Assembly (NCBI GenBank): GCA_027559495.1
Contig: JAMXSV010000001.1
Coordinates: 868,001 to 932,000 of the forward strand
Length of the DNA: 64,000 nt
Direction of reading: 5' to 3'
Source: Aurifilum marmelostoma
Taxonomy: Eukaryota; Ascomycota; Sordariomycetes; Diaporthales; Cryphonectriaceae
The position numbers were made by a program, and so were the translations under genes. The notes under the pieces were generated by a model, which saw only the letters and a list, made by a program, of their open reading frames with translations, was not told the origin of the DNA and did not search any database. Below are positions 1 to 12,700 of the stretch, piece after piece. Within the stretch, counting starts at the first letter, position 1, and each line of letters starts with the position of its first letter.

Positions 1-471
1 TTTTATACACATAACAAATTCAGGAAGGCATATCAGTGTAGTATTCATCGACTAAAAGAGGTGCAATAATCAGGCAGCAGCATGCTCACCATCCCCCCTT
101 CCCTCCCCAACAAAACAATTGCCTTTATTTACTTCTGGTTGACTTGTCTTTCTTTCTCGATTTTCCAGCACAAGAGTCTTTCACAAGCAAAGAATAGACC
201 TTCCTTACCAACTCACACAAATGTGGTAATGAAACTATTTGGCGTGTCATGACTATTCATGCTGTGGGGGAATCAAAGGCTGAGGGGAATGGTGTCATAG
301 TGCGCCTACAACAACTCAAAACGCATTGAAAGAACATGAAAAGCCGAAACGCCGGTTCTCTTCCATCGTGGACCCATTATCACCGTTATATGCCGTTCTT
401 CTGTCATCGGCGGGCCAAGGCAGTAGCCCCAGCCAGACAGCACATCAAAGGACCTAGTGAGGGACAACCTA
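1..471. other. 3' flank of the membrane-protein gene
   Basis: AT-richer DNA following the stop codon of the minus-strand gene that ends at 472. No ORF with protein-like composition and no RNA gene seen. It probably holds the 3' UTR and terminator of that gene. Confidence 0.5.
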
Positions 472-3207
472 CTAGATTGACCATCGTCCCTTATCTTTAC
501 AGCTGCCAGTGCGGGCACATTCGGCTCCCTCAGCCTGGGCCTGCCGTGCCTTCCTGGCATTGGCGAACTCCGCGTGCTTCTTCGACATGAACTTGCGAGC
601 CTCGCGCTCATATACTTCGTATTGCTCGGTTTGGCCCTGCATCTTTAGCCACCAGAGCTTGGAGGCAATCTGTGCCTTGATGAGGGCGAGCTCGCCCTCG
701 TCACGGAAGTCTTCGACGTGGCGGTGACGGTCCTTGGCCATTTTCTGAACGTCTTTCAGAAATGTGACAGCATCATCTGAGCGCACCGAGTCTCTCATCC
801 AGTCGTATGTGTCTTCAGCCTTCTTTGACAAGTAATCTTTGATCGAGTCCCGCCAAGAGGCAGCCTTGTCGAGGACCGGCTCGTCGTTCGAAGAAAAGAC
901 AGAAGCATAGCTCTCCTCCACCAACTTGTATACTCCGTCGGCAGTATCGCCCACCTTCTGGGCCACACCGTGAATAACGGTCTGAGCAGACCCTAGAGCC
1001 TTGAGAATTTCATCGAACAATTCAGGACCGAAATCGACTGCAAAGGTCTCATTGATCTTGGGCTTGCGTGTAGTGATGATGGATACATTGACTACACCAT
1101 GGGCCTCCTCGTAGGGTATCTCGATGATAATGCCTTCGTCGGTGCTGGACAGCTTGGTCTGTATGGCGGTTTCACCTCGGAAGACATCGATGTCGATCGC
1201 TCCCTTGGCCAGCCACGCCTCTTTCGTCCCGGAGTAGAGCTTGAGGAGGATTTCGTTGCTGCTGTACGGCTGAACGGAGCACACTGTGCGCTTGGGCCCC
1301 TCTGAGCTCACCGTATGCGCAATATCAGAGAGAAAGCCGCCGAAGGAAGGTGTCTCCGCAATCCTGACCGTCTTGGTGGAAGTGTGATTGATAGTAATGG
1401 TCGCAGTGGCCGCCGGTGCTTGCCCACTCACAACATCTGGAACGTGAGTCGAGTCTGAGGCTGCAAGATGGGTAAAACAAGGGGCGATGAGCTCGACATA
1501 AGCCATCAGAGCAGCCAGAAACCCCAGCATCACCACGGACCATCGGTAACAATGGTCTCGGTCCCATCGGTCCAAGAAGTCGCCCGCGGCCTCTCGGGCG
1601 AAAGCCTTCAAGCCCTTGCACTTTGCTCCAGAGAGCCCTTGCTCACAGCTAGCCAATGAGATGCCCTTGATCTTCTTGTCGCCAGCCCCTGAGACTGGTT
1701 TCTGAAGGCCGGTCAAGAAGGCGAGGTTCTGGTTCATCTGGCGGTTGTCAATGTCGAGAAAAGAGTTCACGTCGATGGGAAATCTCAGCTCGGTCTTGGA
1801 GTCTCTCGACTCGAGTGATACGCAGACGGCATGCTCATGCATGCAGTTGAGCCAGCGGCTCGGATCTGGGCCGATGTGGTCGTCGAAGACTGAGACTTCG
1901 GAAATGAAGATAGTGGGAATAGCATGACGCCGACAGAATTCCAAGGTCGTACGCAGGACTCTCAGCGACTCTTCAGTCTCATGCTCGGCGTCGGAGCAGA
2001 AGAACACAGCGATGTGTGGCAGAGCCCACGCGGGTTGGACACGAGCACCCTCGGGACCACCAGCCGGAACGGATTTGTACTTCTTGCTGTCGTTGCCGTT
2101 ATTGAGCGTCAGGGAGTAGATGATATCGTCACTGAAGTAGCTCGAGTCGATGGGTATCCTCTCGGCGTCAATGCAGGTGTCTACCTTGATCTGAAAAGCA
2201 GATGCCTGCATGAGCTCGACATCGTGATCCTTGGCAGCCCCAAAAGTGACGGGCACGATGTTGTAGACCCCCTCGGTACTCCGTTCCAGCATCTTGTTTG
2301 CGTTGTAGTCGCTAGAGGACGAACAGGTGATGGCACGGGAGATCTTGAGTATTATCTCGCCCTGCAGAACCACGTCGCCAACATAAAGGACGTGGAAGAC
2401 CTCATGGGTGGACAGGCAGTCCTGAGACATAGTCTGCCTGATAGTTGCGGACAGGCGGTTCGGAGCAGGGCCCAAGCCTGCCTTATCAAAGAAGCCAGCA
2501 GCCTCCTCTTCACTGAACTCCTTGATTGTGTGCTTGACAGAGATCTTGTCGATGTGAACGTCAACATCGTCCGGCTCGACGAACTCGATGGCACCGGAAT
2601 GAATAGTGGTGCTCGAGGTCGGTGCGAACGGTCTGGGTTGGTCGAGGGAGCCTCGCAAGATCTCGTCCGCGTCTGGACGCTCGTACGGAGAGAAGGACCG
2701 CTCCGATCGAGTGTGATCATCATCATCTTCGTCGTCCTCTTGCCCGCTTTTACGTCCCGCTCCATGCTCAGGCTCGGACTCGGACTCGGACTCGGAATCC
2801 GTAGCCAGCGTGCTGGCTGCACTGACGCTCATGTCATCCAGGCCGTGGAAAGCCTGGACCTCTTCAGGGTTGGGGTATCGCTCGAACTCAGAGAGAGACT
2901 CGGACATGGAATCAGCTCGCTCGTCCTGGCTGCTGGTCTCCTCGACCTCTCGAGGGATGAACTCGAACGACGACTCGTGCAGACCGTCGTCAGAGAAATC
3001 CTGGGAATGAAGTCGGGATGCCATGATGTCTGGCGAACTGGACGATACCCAGATGGCGAGTTGCTTGCTGCCTTGTGGGCGTGGAAATCGTAGGGTTGGA
3101 ACAGAACTTGATACCGAGTCGTCAGATCTCGAGCGTGTCGAGTGTTCTTCAGCAGGAGAGCTGGCTTGGTTGTTGCGGGGGTTCTGACGGTCGGGCTGTT
3201 GTTCCAT
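472..3207 (-). CDS. hypothetical single-pass membrane protein, 911 aa
   Basis: One uninterrupted minus-strand frame. I start it at the ATG at 3207 (MEQQPDR); the open frame continues upstream to about 3243 but without another ATG. The first third is Ser/Asp/Glu-rich and looks disordered. A folded-looking middle part follows, containing a stretch near ALPHIAVFFCSD. A single hydrophobic segment (WSVVMLGFLAALMAYVELI) lies about 60% along. A beta-rich part and a charged C-terminus with helical character (SKLWWLKMQGQTEQYEVYE) come after it. I do not recognise the family, and the length and layout suggest a Pezizomycotina-specific protein. A seven-codon upstream ORF (3225-3248) ends 17 bases before the start and could lower translation. 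An alternative is that unrecognised introns alter the N-terminus. Confidence 0.8.
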   Translation of the reverse strand: MEQQPDRQNPRNNQASSPAEEHSTRSRSDDSVSSSVPTLRFPRPQGSKQLAIWVSSSSPDIMASRLHSQDFSDDGLHESSFEFIPREVEETSSQDERADSMSESLSEFERYPNPEEVQAFHGLDDMSVSAASTLATDSESESESEPEHGAGRKSGQEDDEDDDDHTRSERSFSPYERPDADEILRGSLDQPRPFAPTSSTTIHSGAIEFVEPDDVDVHIDKISVKHTIKEFSEEEAAGFFDKAGLGPAPNRLSATIRQTMSQDCLSTHEVFHVLYVGDVVLQGEIILKISRAITCSSSSDYNANKMLERSTEGVYNIVPVTFGAAKDHDVELMQASAFQIKVDTCIDAERIPIDSSYFSDDIIYSLTLNNGNDSKKYKSVPAGGPEGARVQPAWALPHIAVFFCSDAEHETEESLRVLRTTLEFCRRHAIPTIFISEVSVFDDHIGPDPSRWLNCMHEHAVCVSLESRDSKTELRFPIDVNSFLDIDNRQMNQNLAFLTGLQKPVSGAGDKKIKGISLASCEQGLSGAKCKGLKAFAREAAGDFLDRWDRDHCYRWSVVMLGFLAALMAYVELIAPCFTHLAASDSTHVPDVVSGQAPAATATITINHTSTKTVRIAETPSFGGFLSDIAHTVSSEGPKRTVCSVQPYSSNEILLKLYSGTKEAWLAKGAIDIDVFRGETAIQTKLSSTDEGIIIEIPYEEAHGVVNVSIITTRKPKINETFAVDFGPELFDEILKALGSAQTVIHGVAQKVGDTADGVYKLVEESYASVFSSNDEPVLDKAASWRDSIKDYLSKKAEDTYDWMRDSVRSDDAVTFLKDVQKMAKDRHRHVEDFRDEGELALIKAQIASKLWWLKMQGQTEQYEVYEREARKFMSKKHAEFANARKARQAQAEGAECARTGSCKDKGRWSI

Positions 3208-5585
3208 CACGCACGGGGAAGACGTCAGCCTCGCCAGGTCCACGTCATGCCTCGACGACTCGAGGCGTCCGAAGCGTCGACAAGATTCAGAGAAATCAGG
3301 AAACAGTGAGGGATCGCGTTGGAAATCAGAATGTATCTTGTAGACGTCGATGTGAGAAGTATCTGAGGCAGAAGTGAAGCTGGATAGAGTGTAGGTGGGG
3401 GGAGGGGCAGCTGAAAGGAGAGAGGATGGTTGGTGCTACGCTAAGATGGAACAAGGAGGGAGGAGGTAGGGAGCTCGAGCGAGCAGCCTACGGATGAGCA
3501 GTCTCGGAAGACTTGGGGGCTAGGGATGAGTTGCTAGACGACAGTTTCGACGTCAAGAACACAAGAGAAGAGAGAGTCTGTGTGAGAGAAAGAGACCAGC
3601 TACTAACTGACAGGTGAGTGATATTGTTCAGTTGCTGAGGTTCTACCCGGAAACTGGTTGCCCTGTTCGCCTTGTTGTGAATGGGGATGCTGCCTGGCGT
3701 CCGTCAGGTTGAAGCTGCCTTGCTCGACAGGATCAGGTGGGGAAACCATGGACCAGCTGGCAGCCCAGCCTATTTCAAGGGGGGTATGGAGCAACCAAGA
3801 AGGTGTGGATGGATTGTTCACGGCTTGTTGGGCCGTGTTGGTCGTCTCATTTAGATGAGAAGGCAAAAAGCAGTCGTCATTCCGCTTCCTCGAAGGTGGC
3901 TGTTCTTGTTGTTGCTGTAGCTGCTGCTGCTGTGAGTTGTCAAAGACGGTGGACCACCCTGATCCTTAAAGAGTGTCGAGAGTGGGGTACGAAGTTCGGA
4001 GAGGCGGATCAGGCGGGCTGGGAGAGGTCAGGTCAAGTGTCAGGTTGAGGGGGACCAGGCTGGCTTGCAAGGAGGGGCGGACGCACGGGAGAGGGGATAC
4101 CCTTTTAGGACACAACGAGAGGGCGAACCGAATGCTATCCAGCTACTGTACGACCAACCCGCTGTGCATAGGTGCAAGACGGCCTGTCGATCTGCCCAGG
4201 CAGGCGCCCTGATCAGTGGGTGAATACCTCTATAGGGCTTACATATTACTGCGTCCGTGACCCCTCCTTCTCTCCCCTAGGAAACCGTAAAGGGTCGTAG
4301 CACCTGGAACTAGGGGTTTAATTGATTGCAGGAGCCCCATTAAACAGCTGGCATGTGCCTTAACACCACACCACAGCCTTGATAGGCTGTTGGTGACAAC
4401 GTGCACCGTTCGTTCCAGGCCAGCCCGGCGTCCTTGATTCTCCTCCACCTGGATCTGGCTCGTCGATCTCCTCTACACAACGTCGAGCTTGATACCACCG
4501 ACATCTGCGCTGGAACATGGCGGTCAAGCCAAGCCACCACTCAAGAGAGCAGAGGTATTCTCGCTCTTGTTACGTGACCAAGTCGCGATAGTGGGGTGTA
4601 GGCGGGAGACTGACAGGTCCCCACCTAGACCTCATTACCCCACGTCTTATCGTCAGCCCTGTGGGCCGCCGCATATCGACGAATCGCTCTGGCCACGATG
4701 CCGGAGGGCGTGAATGATGAGGACATTTTTGACTGCCATGAACCAACCTTCAAGCGGCAGTCCACAGTATCTATCAGGACTGAGGCCAATAATGAGGGGT
4801 GTGGCAGTATGCATCGAGCCGGCCACTGTTGCACTTACTTTCTGCACAAAGATTACGTGCAAATTCTGTCTTTCGGGAGCCCTACAACAATCGCTTGTAT
4901 GAGGGCCAAAGTCGTTGAGATTGCGATGCTTGATCTTGATGATCTGTATTCTTGTACCGTCTCGGCGTTGGGTATCATTCTTATGTCCTTTGAGTCTATG
5001 TACCATTCCATGAACACCTCTTGAAGCCTCGTTATGTCCAGTTCCAGCAAGCCCTCCCAAACCGTTTCAAGAACAAGGTCAGCCATATCTTCATCAGCCA
5101 GCTAGCCAGATTTACAGACAGGTCCTCACTCCTGGACCTAGGATCCATCAGTGACCCCATTACACACTGGCCTGCTGTCATTATAGCTCTTTAATCGTAC
5201 CACCGCTCTCAGACATACGCTACCGAGCGTCGACAGACACACGACGATTCATCAACGCGGTCTGTCCATGCGACCAACCCCATCGCAGGAGGTGGACGCT
5301 GAGAATGACCCGGATCAGGTGGCGCTGAGTTCATTCAGTTCATCCTAGTCGTACGTCAAAGTACATCGGGTGAAGAGCAGCTGGGCCACCATCTTTGAGT
5401 CGTTGTCGTTGTCCTCTTTGTTGTTATTGGGATCGACCGAGGCCGTTACATGATATCAAAACTCGTCTTTCGCATCCGCAACCGGGTTGTGAACCATTTC
5501 GCGGAAACACGGGAGAGGCGACGATAATGGTGTAGTGTAGTGGTTGGGTAGAGTTGGGTTGTGCCACCTCTCTGGACAGCCCCGC
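3208..5585. other. intergenic space between the membrane-protein gene and the bdm-1 type gene
   Basis: About 2.4 kb. The part next to 3207 is the promoter and leader of the minus-strand membrane-protein gene; on that strand it carries the short upstream ORF at 3225-3248. The part next to 5585 is the 3' flank of the phosducin-like gene. Several short ORFs occur, including one of 77 codons at 4853-5086 minus, but none has a recognisable domain, splice support or clear codon bias. Confidence 0.5.
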
Positions 5586-6553
5586 TCAGATGATGCCGTG
5601 CCGCTGAAACAGCTTCTTCAACGAGCTGGTATCGAAGTCATCATCCTCGGGAATCATGTCGATCAACGCAGTCAGGTTGGCAAACAAATCACCCTGGTTG
5701 CGGTATGCCAACACGGCGGGTACACCAGCGCTGTCGAACTCGATTTCCTCGTAGTGAACCTTGACAAAGCGTGTGTTTGGGTTCTGCAACACCAGTGGTC
5801 CCAGTGCAGACTCGATCAGGGAGCAGACCTCAGACTACAACAAACGGGGCGGTCAGCATATGGGCGTTGTTGTTGTTGGTGGTGGTGGTGATGGTGATGG
5901 TGGTGGTCCTAGGTAGGGGAGCACATACCTCTGGGTCGTAGACAAAGACGACGACGGTGGTGTCGCTAGACACCTTCTCGATAGCATCCAGGTAGCCCAT
6001 GGCATCAACCTTCTCGAAGCGACCAAAGCTCCGGACACTGGGGCTGGTCCTCCGGTTCCGCACCCGGGAGCGGTCCTCAGCCTCGATCTCGCGGCGTCTG
6101 GATTCGCGCCACTGCCGAAGGAACTGCTCCTCGTCCTCGTCGCCGCTGTGCTCCTCAGAGTCGCTGCTCTTGGGCTCGGTGGTCATCTTCATGGAGGTCA
6201 GGCCGATGACGCTCCTCCTGGCATTGCGCATCTTCTCGCCCCACCTGGAGGACTTCTTGGCCTTCTCGAAGCTGCGGGCATCGGCAATGACCCCCTTTAC
6301 GCCGGTTGCGCGCCCCGCGTCGAAGCTGGCGGGGGGGCAGCTGCACGGGACGGTCGTTTCCTGGCATACGCATGGCGGCGTCGATCTTTGCGGCGCGATA
6401 CTGTTCCTCTTCGTCGTCACTGTTGTCTCTGGCGTGTAGCTCTCGCTCGTGGGCGGCCTCTTCTCTGTCTTCAGGGTGGATATGGTCGTCGGGTCCGGTA
6501 CTATTCTTAGCGAGGAAGTCGTCAAATTCTTCCTGGGCGGCAGTCTTAGACAT
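5586..6553 (-). CDS. bdm-1: phosducin-like protein, G-beta-gamma folding chaperone (apparent frameshift)
   Basis: Phosducin-like proteins of this class act with CCT in folding G-beta and assembling it with G-gamma; the founding fungal member is Cryphonectria bdm-1. Exon 1 is 6553-5929 and starts MSKTAAQEEFDDF, the usual N-terminus. Exon 2 is 5834-5586 and opens SEVCSLIE. The intron begins gtatgtgc and ends tag. The motif GVKGVIADARSFE and the thioredoxin-like C-terminal half (VVVFVYDPE, RFVKVHYEEIEF) identify the family. Read literally, exon 1 breaks at a run of seven G (6331-6337, plus strand). With six, the frame runs from RPVQLPPA into SFDAGRATGVKG and the protein is 290 aa, a normal length. 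Both sides of the break are conserved, so an assembly error is more likely than a pseudogene. Confidence 0.88.
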
Positions 6554-6669
6554 GATGGGCAAAAGAAAGGGAGGGGAGAGAAGATGGGTTCGGGGAGCGA
6601 TGGGCGATGGTGATGTATTAATAGAGGTAGGTAGTCTCTAATTGTATGTGTATATGTGTGTTGTGTGTG

Positions 6670-6708
<39 letters not shown>

Positions 6709-9700
6709 TCCGGTCCCAGGTGTCTAGGCAAGGGTTTGGCAGGCTCTGTTTCCAGGAGGGATGGGCGTTGTTTCGAGAAAGCGGATCGGAACCACGGTTG
6801 CGTCAAAGGTACTGTGGTACTGCAGTATATGCACGCGTAAGTACGATAGCCAGCAGGGCAGAAGTATCTGGGCGCTGGGGCAGGGGGGGGAGGGGGAAAG
6901 TGAGTATCTGGACCCAATTGGGAGGGCGAGGTACCTTGTGACTTTGGGCTGCCGTCGTGGCCTGGGGCAGGGAATACTCTTGCTCGTCAGGATGGAGCCC
7001 CCGTGTCAGATTCTAGGAGAGATTGTCACGAGGTATGCCGGGAGTTGGCGGCTGGAACTGGGGAAGGAGGGTGGTCATGCACAGGAAGTCGGGTAGACCG
7101 TGCGAGGTGTGTCGTGGTCGAGTCGAGTGAGGCAATGGAAGCCTTGTGCAACTGGTTCCGTCGCGTAGCGAAGCACTGCAGAAGGAGGGAGCGAGGTGGT
7201 GAGAGAAGGCTGCTCCCTGGATGATGGGCTACGCAAACCGTGGCGTGGTGTGGTGTGCTGCAGGCCGTGTTAGGGGTTGCAGGGCAGAGCAGAGAGAGAG
7301 AGGGCTGGCTGGGTTTGGGGCCTGGGCCCTGGGTTTGCGCTGGGGCCACGGAGAATGCGGTGTGGGCTTCTGTGTTGTGGGGAAACGAGAGAAGGTAGGG
7401 CGTCGGGAAGCGGCGAGGCTAGCACCCCTGTCAGTCCTGCGCTGTGTCAGGGTGTTTCAGGCCCCACTGCTCTGCTTGGCCTGCAATGTGAGCGGGCTGG
7501 CTGGTGGGTGCGTGGCTCTGACTGAACCTTTTTTCTCTCTTTCGTTTTCCTTCTTCCTTTTCTTCCATCTTACTGACTTTCCTAATGGGATTGTGGCGCA
7601 AGCGTCAGTCCACGTGGGCATAGCATGACCGTGGTACATAATACGGGTGTTGTAAAAATATCTGTACCTTTTATCCTATTTGCCTGAACCCGGGGCGGTG
7701 AATAGGGGCAAATGGACGACCATCAAAGGACCATCATGCGAGGGAGATACCACCACCTGGCTCATCTGGACGGGCATACCGTTGATCATGCACATCTCTG
7801 TCATGGTGTAGTACATAGTATTACCAGATTATTTTAAGATTCAAGCACGTCGAGAGAGGGTCGAGTTACAGAGACGATGCTTTACTACTGGTATGGTAAG
7901 TATAGTAATACCCACTTGGCAGCAGCAGCTATGGCAGCAGCAGCAGGACAATCGATGCCTAGGTTTGTCGATCGCAGGAGATCAGATCCTGGCGCGGGCG
8001 CAAGGCAGAGAGGTGGGTACAAAGTCGGCTGTGGGAGGTAGTAGAAGGATCAAGATCGAAATTGATCGCATATCCTTTTTTTTCTTCTTTTTCTTTCTTT
8101 ATTTTCTTGTTCTTGGTTCCTGCTTTTCCCTGATTTAGGAGGGCGTGTCCAGCGTCGCATCTCGTACGGCACTGCACAACACTGGATACGCCCGTGGCTA
8201 AGCACCGATCTTGCTCCGTACATACGAAACTACGTACATACATAGTAGTACATACATAAGCTATGCACAAGCATATACGTAAGACGGGTTTACAAGTCAG
8301 ATCTGGCTGGTGTAAGCAGACCACCGCCCTTTATTTTCCTTCTTCTTCTTGTTGCCTTCACACCCTCTTCACTCATCCTGCTGTATCCCTTTTGCTTCTT
8401 CCCTCTTCCTGCCTTGTTCCTTCTCAAGGCCTTCGAGAACAAAACAGCCAGTCCTCGTGGCCTACCAGGATTGCCACCCACACTTTCCTGCATACCTGAG
8501 ATCCATGTATCCCTGTTGATGCTGTGCATGGGTCACCCCAGTCAATCTTTTGCGGTCGACGCCTTCCCTAAAGAAAGGAAAGGAGGGGAGAAGAAGAAGA
8601 AGAAAAAAAAAGAGGGTAATGTTGGGCTCGGACATGCTCGAGGGCAGTACACAAAAATAGATCCTCGACAAACCTTCATTCTACCTGCCACTGTATCATA
8701 GTACATGCTTGTTCTGCTTTCTTCTGCCGTGGCCTCGGTACCAAACAAACTACGTTGTTCCCGTCCATCAATCACTTACTTTGCCTGTCGGTTGCGCCCC
8801 CTCCGGTTACGGGCTACGTATTGACTTTCTGTCTGGTACGCAGGACCCATCGCTTTTCTCAAGCCTTTTCTTTTGATAGAAATTTGCAGACGGCTCGTGG
8901 GCCCTCGCGAACATCGTCATTTTCCGAGTTCAAGCGCCAAGTCCCGCTGTGATCCACCACCCGTTATCGTGACCATCTCCGCACCGCTGCAGCTGGGAAC
9001 CGAGATGGGCGGTCCCCGCTTGAGACGTCATGCAGACTCTGGGAAAAGAAAGACAGCATGTGACCATGCCTGGTTGGCCTCCTGAACGGGGGCGTGCACT
9101 TCCGGGCAGCGGAGGACGTGGTAGGGATTGGTCTGAGCAAGAGGATGGGCGAGGGAGCGGTGCCAATGAGCAGCCAGATGCTTTCAAGACACCTCCGCAA
9201 TACCGTCCTTGCAGCCGAGAACCCCCCCTCAGACGAGCCGATTTCAACAGCACACCGCATGTTCGTCACGGCACAAGTGATGCGTATGGGCTGACAGACA
9301 GAATAATCCCTCCAGCCTATGGCACACCGTGAGGCAGATGTTGTATGTCGATACACACAACATCCTTTTCACTGGTCAGCAGTGCGAGGGCGGTGGACAT
9401 GTGTACCATGGCACCAGGCCAGCCGGTCGGTGCTGTTGGACTGATATTATCCTGGCTGCTGAGTCCGAGTGCAACCGATAGGGCTGAACTGTAATGTGCT
9501 TCATTGCCCTATTCTTGTGGCAAGTGTCACTTCTCGCTTTCCCTTTCCGGAATATTCAGCTGGTGGCGTGAGGGTCCATCAGATCACATTGCCAGCTGAC
9601 GGAACGATCCCCCCTCCCCCTCCCGGGCTCTTCAGTATGGACGGTATCCTTCTTGCCTGCTTGCTGACCGTGTTGTCCGTCCCAAGGTGTCATAGGCCCC

Positions 9701-12700
9701 CAGGTTGAAGGAATTCTGGCTCCAGATCCTTCGGCGAAGGAAGCCGGGGACTTTGTTTGACCTGGCAGCCTTGCTCACCACCTTGTGTCACTCACGATCC
9801 CAGACACACAAAGACCTTACCAACGACTTCTTCCATTGTGAGGACGACAGCCGAGCTATATGTACGATTCCTCGTTCTTCCAGCCAATCATCTGCGAGTG
9901 CCGGCCATCGTGCAATCCTGTACACGAACAGCCCCGAGTCACAGCCCGCCTCGGACAATCTCAAGTGTGATATCTCTCTTTGCACAGCGCACAGGAAGGA
10001 CCACAGAAAACTGACAGGCTTCTGCCCGTCAGATCCCAAACCTCAGGTCCGGCTCAGGGCGGCCAAAGCGAGACCATCTAATCATTGGGCATCATGTCGG
10101 AGACTTGTTGTGGTAGTTTCACAATCTTATTCCATATTCTCCGGTGGCCAAGGCCGTTCCACGGCAAACACGAGGCACAAACTATTCACCGTGGTGATCG
10201 ACTTGGGTCGAGGTTATAAAGCTGCCTGCCTTGACGTGTTGATGCATGATCGTTTGGTCGAGGACTAGGCGCAACGGACGAAACATGCATCACCACTAGG
10301 AGATGGAAAGACATGTTTCCAAAGTTTCCTGCTAGACGTTTCATGACCCATCAGCACGCAACACCCACGCGCCTCGAGAAGCATCTTCGTATCATGACGC
10401 AAGACTCAACTCCTCGGTGCCCGTTGGTATGATGACAATTCTTGAGCAGAAGCTCGGACTTTGAACGCGACTCATTCTCTTGTTTCACATTGATCCTCGT
10501 GCGCCCGCACGTTATGGACCGCGCGCCTAGGAAATCATAATCCCTAGTCCCTGGGGCAGAGGTCTGAGCTTGGAAGAAGAACCCCAGGTTTCTTTTCCCG
10601 TCTCGGCTATCTTGGTGGCGCCCGCAACCTGACGCACGCACGAACGCCCCGAGGTTCTGTGCTCGGATGGAGGAGGTAGATCACCTGGCACGGAAAATGC
10701 ATGATAAGCATGTATTAGTCTCATGCGCAGCTGCAAAGAGATCCTCCGCTTTTCCAGCCACCAACCGATGTACGGTGAGATGAGCCGCCGTGAACCAACA
10801 AGCGGTGTGGAACATGCGATGCGGCCGCCAGAGCAAGATGGAAAGAAAGCAGGGAGGGGGATATGACAGTTCCATTCCTGCGTCATTCGTCATCTTCGTC
10901 CTATCATTGTCATGTTGGCTGGCTGTGAGCAAGTCACCTGCTTGTACGAGACGGTTGGAGCTAGGGAGAGTTCGAAAGAGGTCTGTGTCTCTGTGAAGAG
11001 AATGGGGGATGCTGGCTGCAAGTGACAGCGGCCGACGGAGAGACCTTGAGAGATTTGCGACCTATGGTAAGCCTCGAGTGAGTGACTTGGACCGTTCCCT
11101 GGTTCTCCAGGGTTCTTTAGGGAAGTCGAGATCTTGTTTCCTTTTGCCTTTTTGTCCTCGAAGTAATCGAGACGCTGTTTCCCTGTTTCTTTCGAACACG
11201 AGAGTCCCACGATACCGGCCCTTTGGATCTTGCTGCACCGGCGAAGGCCGAGGAGCCATTGATGCCTACAAAATCCTATTGGTTTGACTCGCATCCCGTT
11301 CTACAGGAGGCCAAGGTTAAGCAATGGACGTCGAATCCAGTGACGCGGTATTCGAAAGATAGGTTCATGGCCCGGAAGACCTGGATTTGAGTATGGTTTT
11401 CTACGTCGACGTTCACCGCATCACACTCATTTGAGGTCATCAACGCGCTTCATCACACAAAATCCAGTGCGTTGTCTATTGCTGGCCGTCCACACACAAC
11501 ACATCGAGATCGAGGAACAGATGTGATCATCTACTCCGTCAGGACTGGGTGACAAGGGAGCTGGGACAGCTAGGGCCAAGTGAAAGTCCATCAGCAACTG
11601 AATGATGATAGAAAGAACACCCCCGAGACATCAAATGCATGTATAGCTGACAGACCGGCAACAGGCAGTGGTAGAGATAATATCACACATCACCCAATGG
11701 TACGGTCTAGGCGAAATGAAGAGGTCTATGTCGACCAGATGGGGACCTGTCCCAACGCAGAGATGTACGCCTCTAGGGCTTCAGACCGAAGCCCAATGGC
11801 CCGTCATGATGCTTTGAAGGCTGTTCAGAAACCTTTCGAACGGTTAAGTAGAAAGGCGAAATATGTTGGCCCATTTCGCCACAGGCCCACCAGGTGTGTG
11901 CTGGTCACAGGTTCAAGCGTTCCGGCTCTGGAAGACGAACCTGTTTTCATTGGGGAACCAGAAATGCACGATTTCAATCATTGATGATTTGCGTTGTTCA
12001 GAAGGGGGAAAATAGCAGTGGGATTCCTTCTCTTACTCCGGTCCCAAAGGAGGGAGGAACAGTTGGCAGGCCGCCCTGAAGAAACGCATCCAGCTTGGAG
12101 AATTCCACCTCCAGAGCTGCTCCATCTTCCAGTTCCACAACAGTCCCGTCATGGCGGATTCGACATACACCATCTCGCGAAGGGTTTCGGACATATATAT
12201 ACACGACGGTCTTGGTGTGGTTGTGAAAGCCGAGCAATAACAAAATCCCACCAACATCACCTAACCGCCTGGCGTCTTCCCTCGGGAAAGGTTCCTGTCC
12301 CATGATCTCCTCCATCATCTCTTTCCTCTCGTTTCACCTGTACAACACTTCTGCCCCCGCAACAACCTCGAAACGTCGGGGACACAACACAAACACATAC
12401 ACACGCCTTCGAGTGCCGCTCAGCACGTCATCAACACATCTGCACGGAAACACACAGTCCACAAGTTCCGGCCCGGGCTTGGGAACCTTAAAATCAGAAG
12501 AACAGCAAGCTCCCCTAGCCGCTTCCGCTTCTTGAGCAAGCTGTGACGGATCACACAGGGTGGATCCCCGTGGAAAAGGTGGGAAAAGGCCGGCAAGGTG
12601 ATGATGGTGTCGGGATGTATTATATCCACTGAAATGAGAAGGAACAGGTAGTATACACCTGATGCTGCCGATAGCGGAGAGCCTCCATTCCTCGCTCAGT

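Noticed and set aside
1924..3093. Plus-strand ORF of 389 codons opposite the membrane-protein gene
   Set aside because: It is the antisense shadow of a GC-rich gene: repeated LGLGLGLG and valine-rich stretches mirror acidic codons on the other strand.
4853..5086. Minus-strand ORF of 77 codons with a protein-like start (MADLVLETVWEGLLELD)
   Set aside because: No domain, no clear splice continuation and loss of protein-like composition after about 50 residues. Kept only as a remark; a decayed gene is possible but unsupported.
9705..10268. Plus-strand ORF of 187 codons
   Set aside because: Mixed composition, no motif, no promoter or splice signals that form a model; expected by chance in 8.8 kb of GC-rich DNA.
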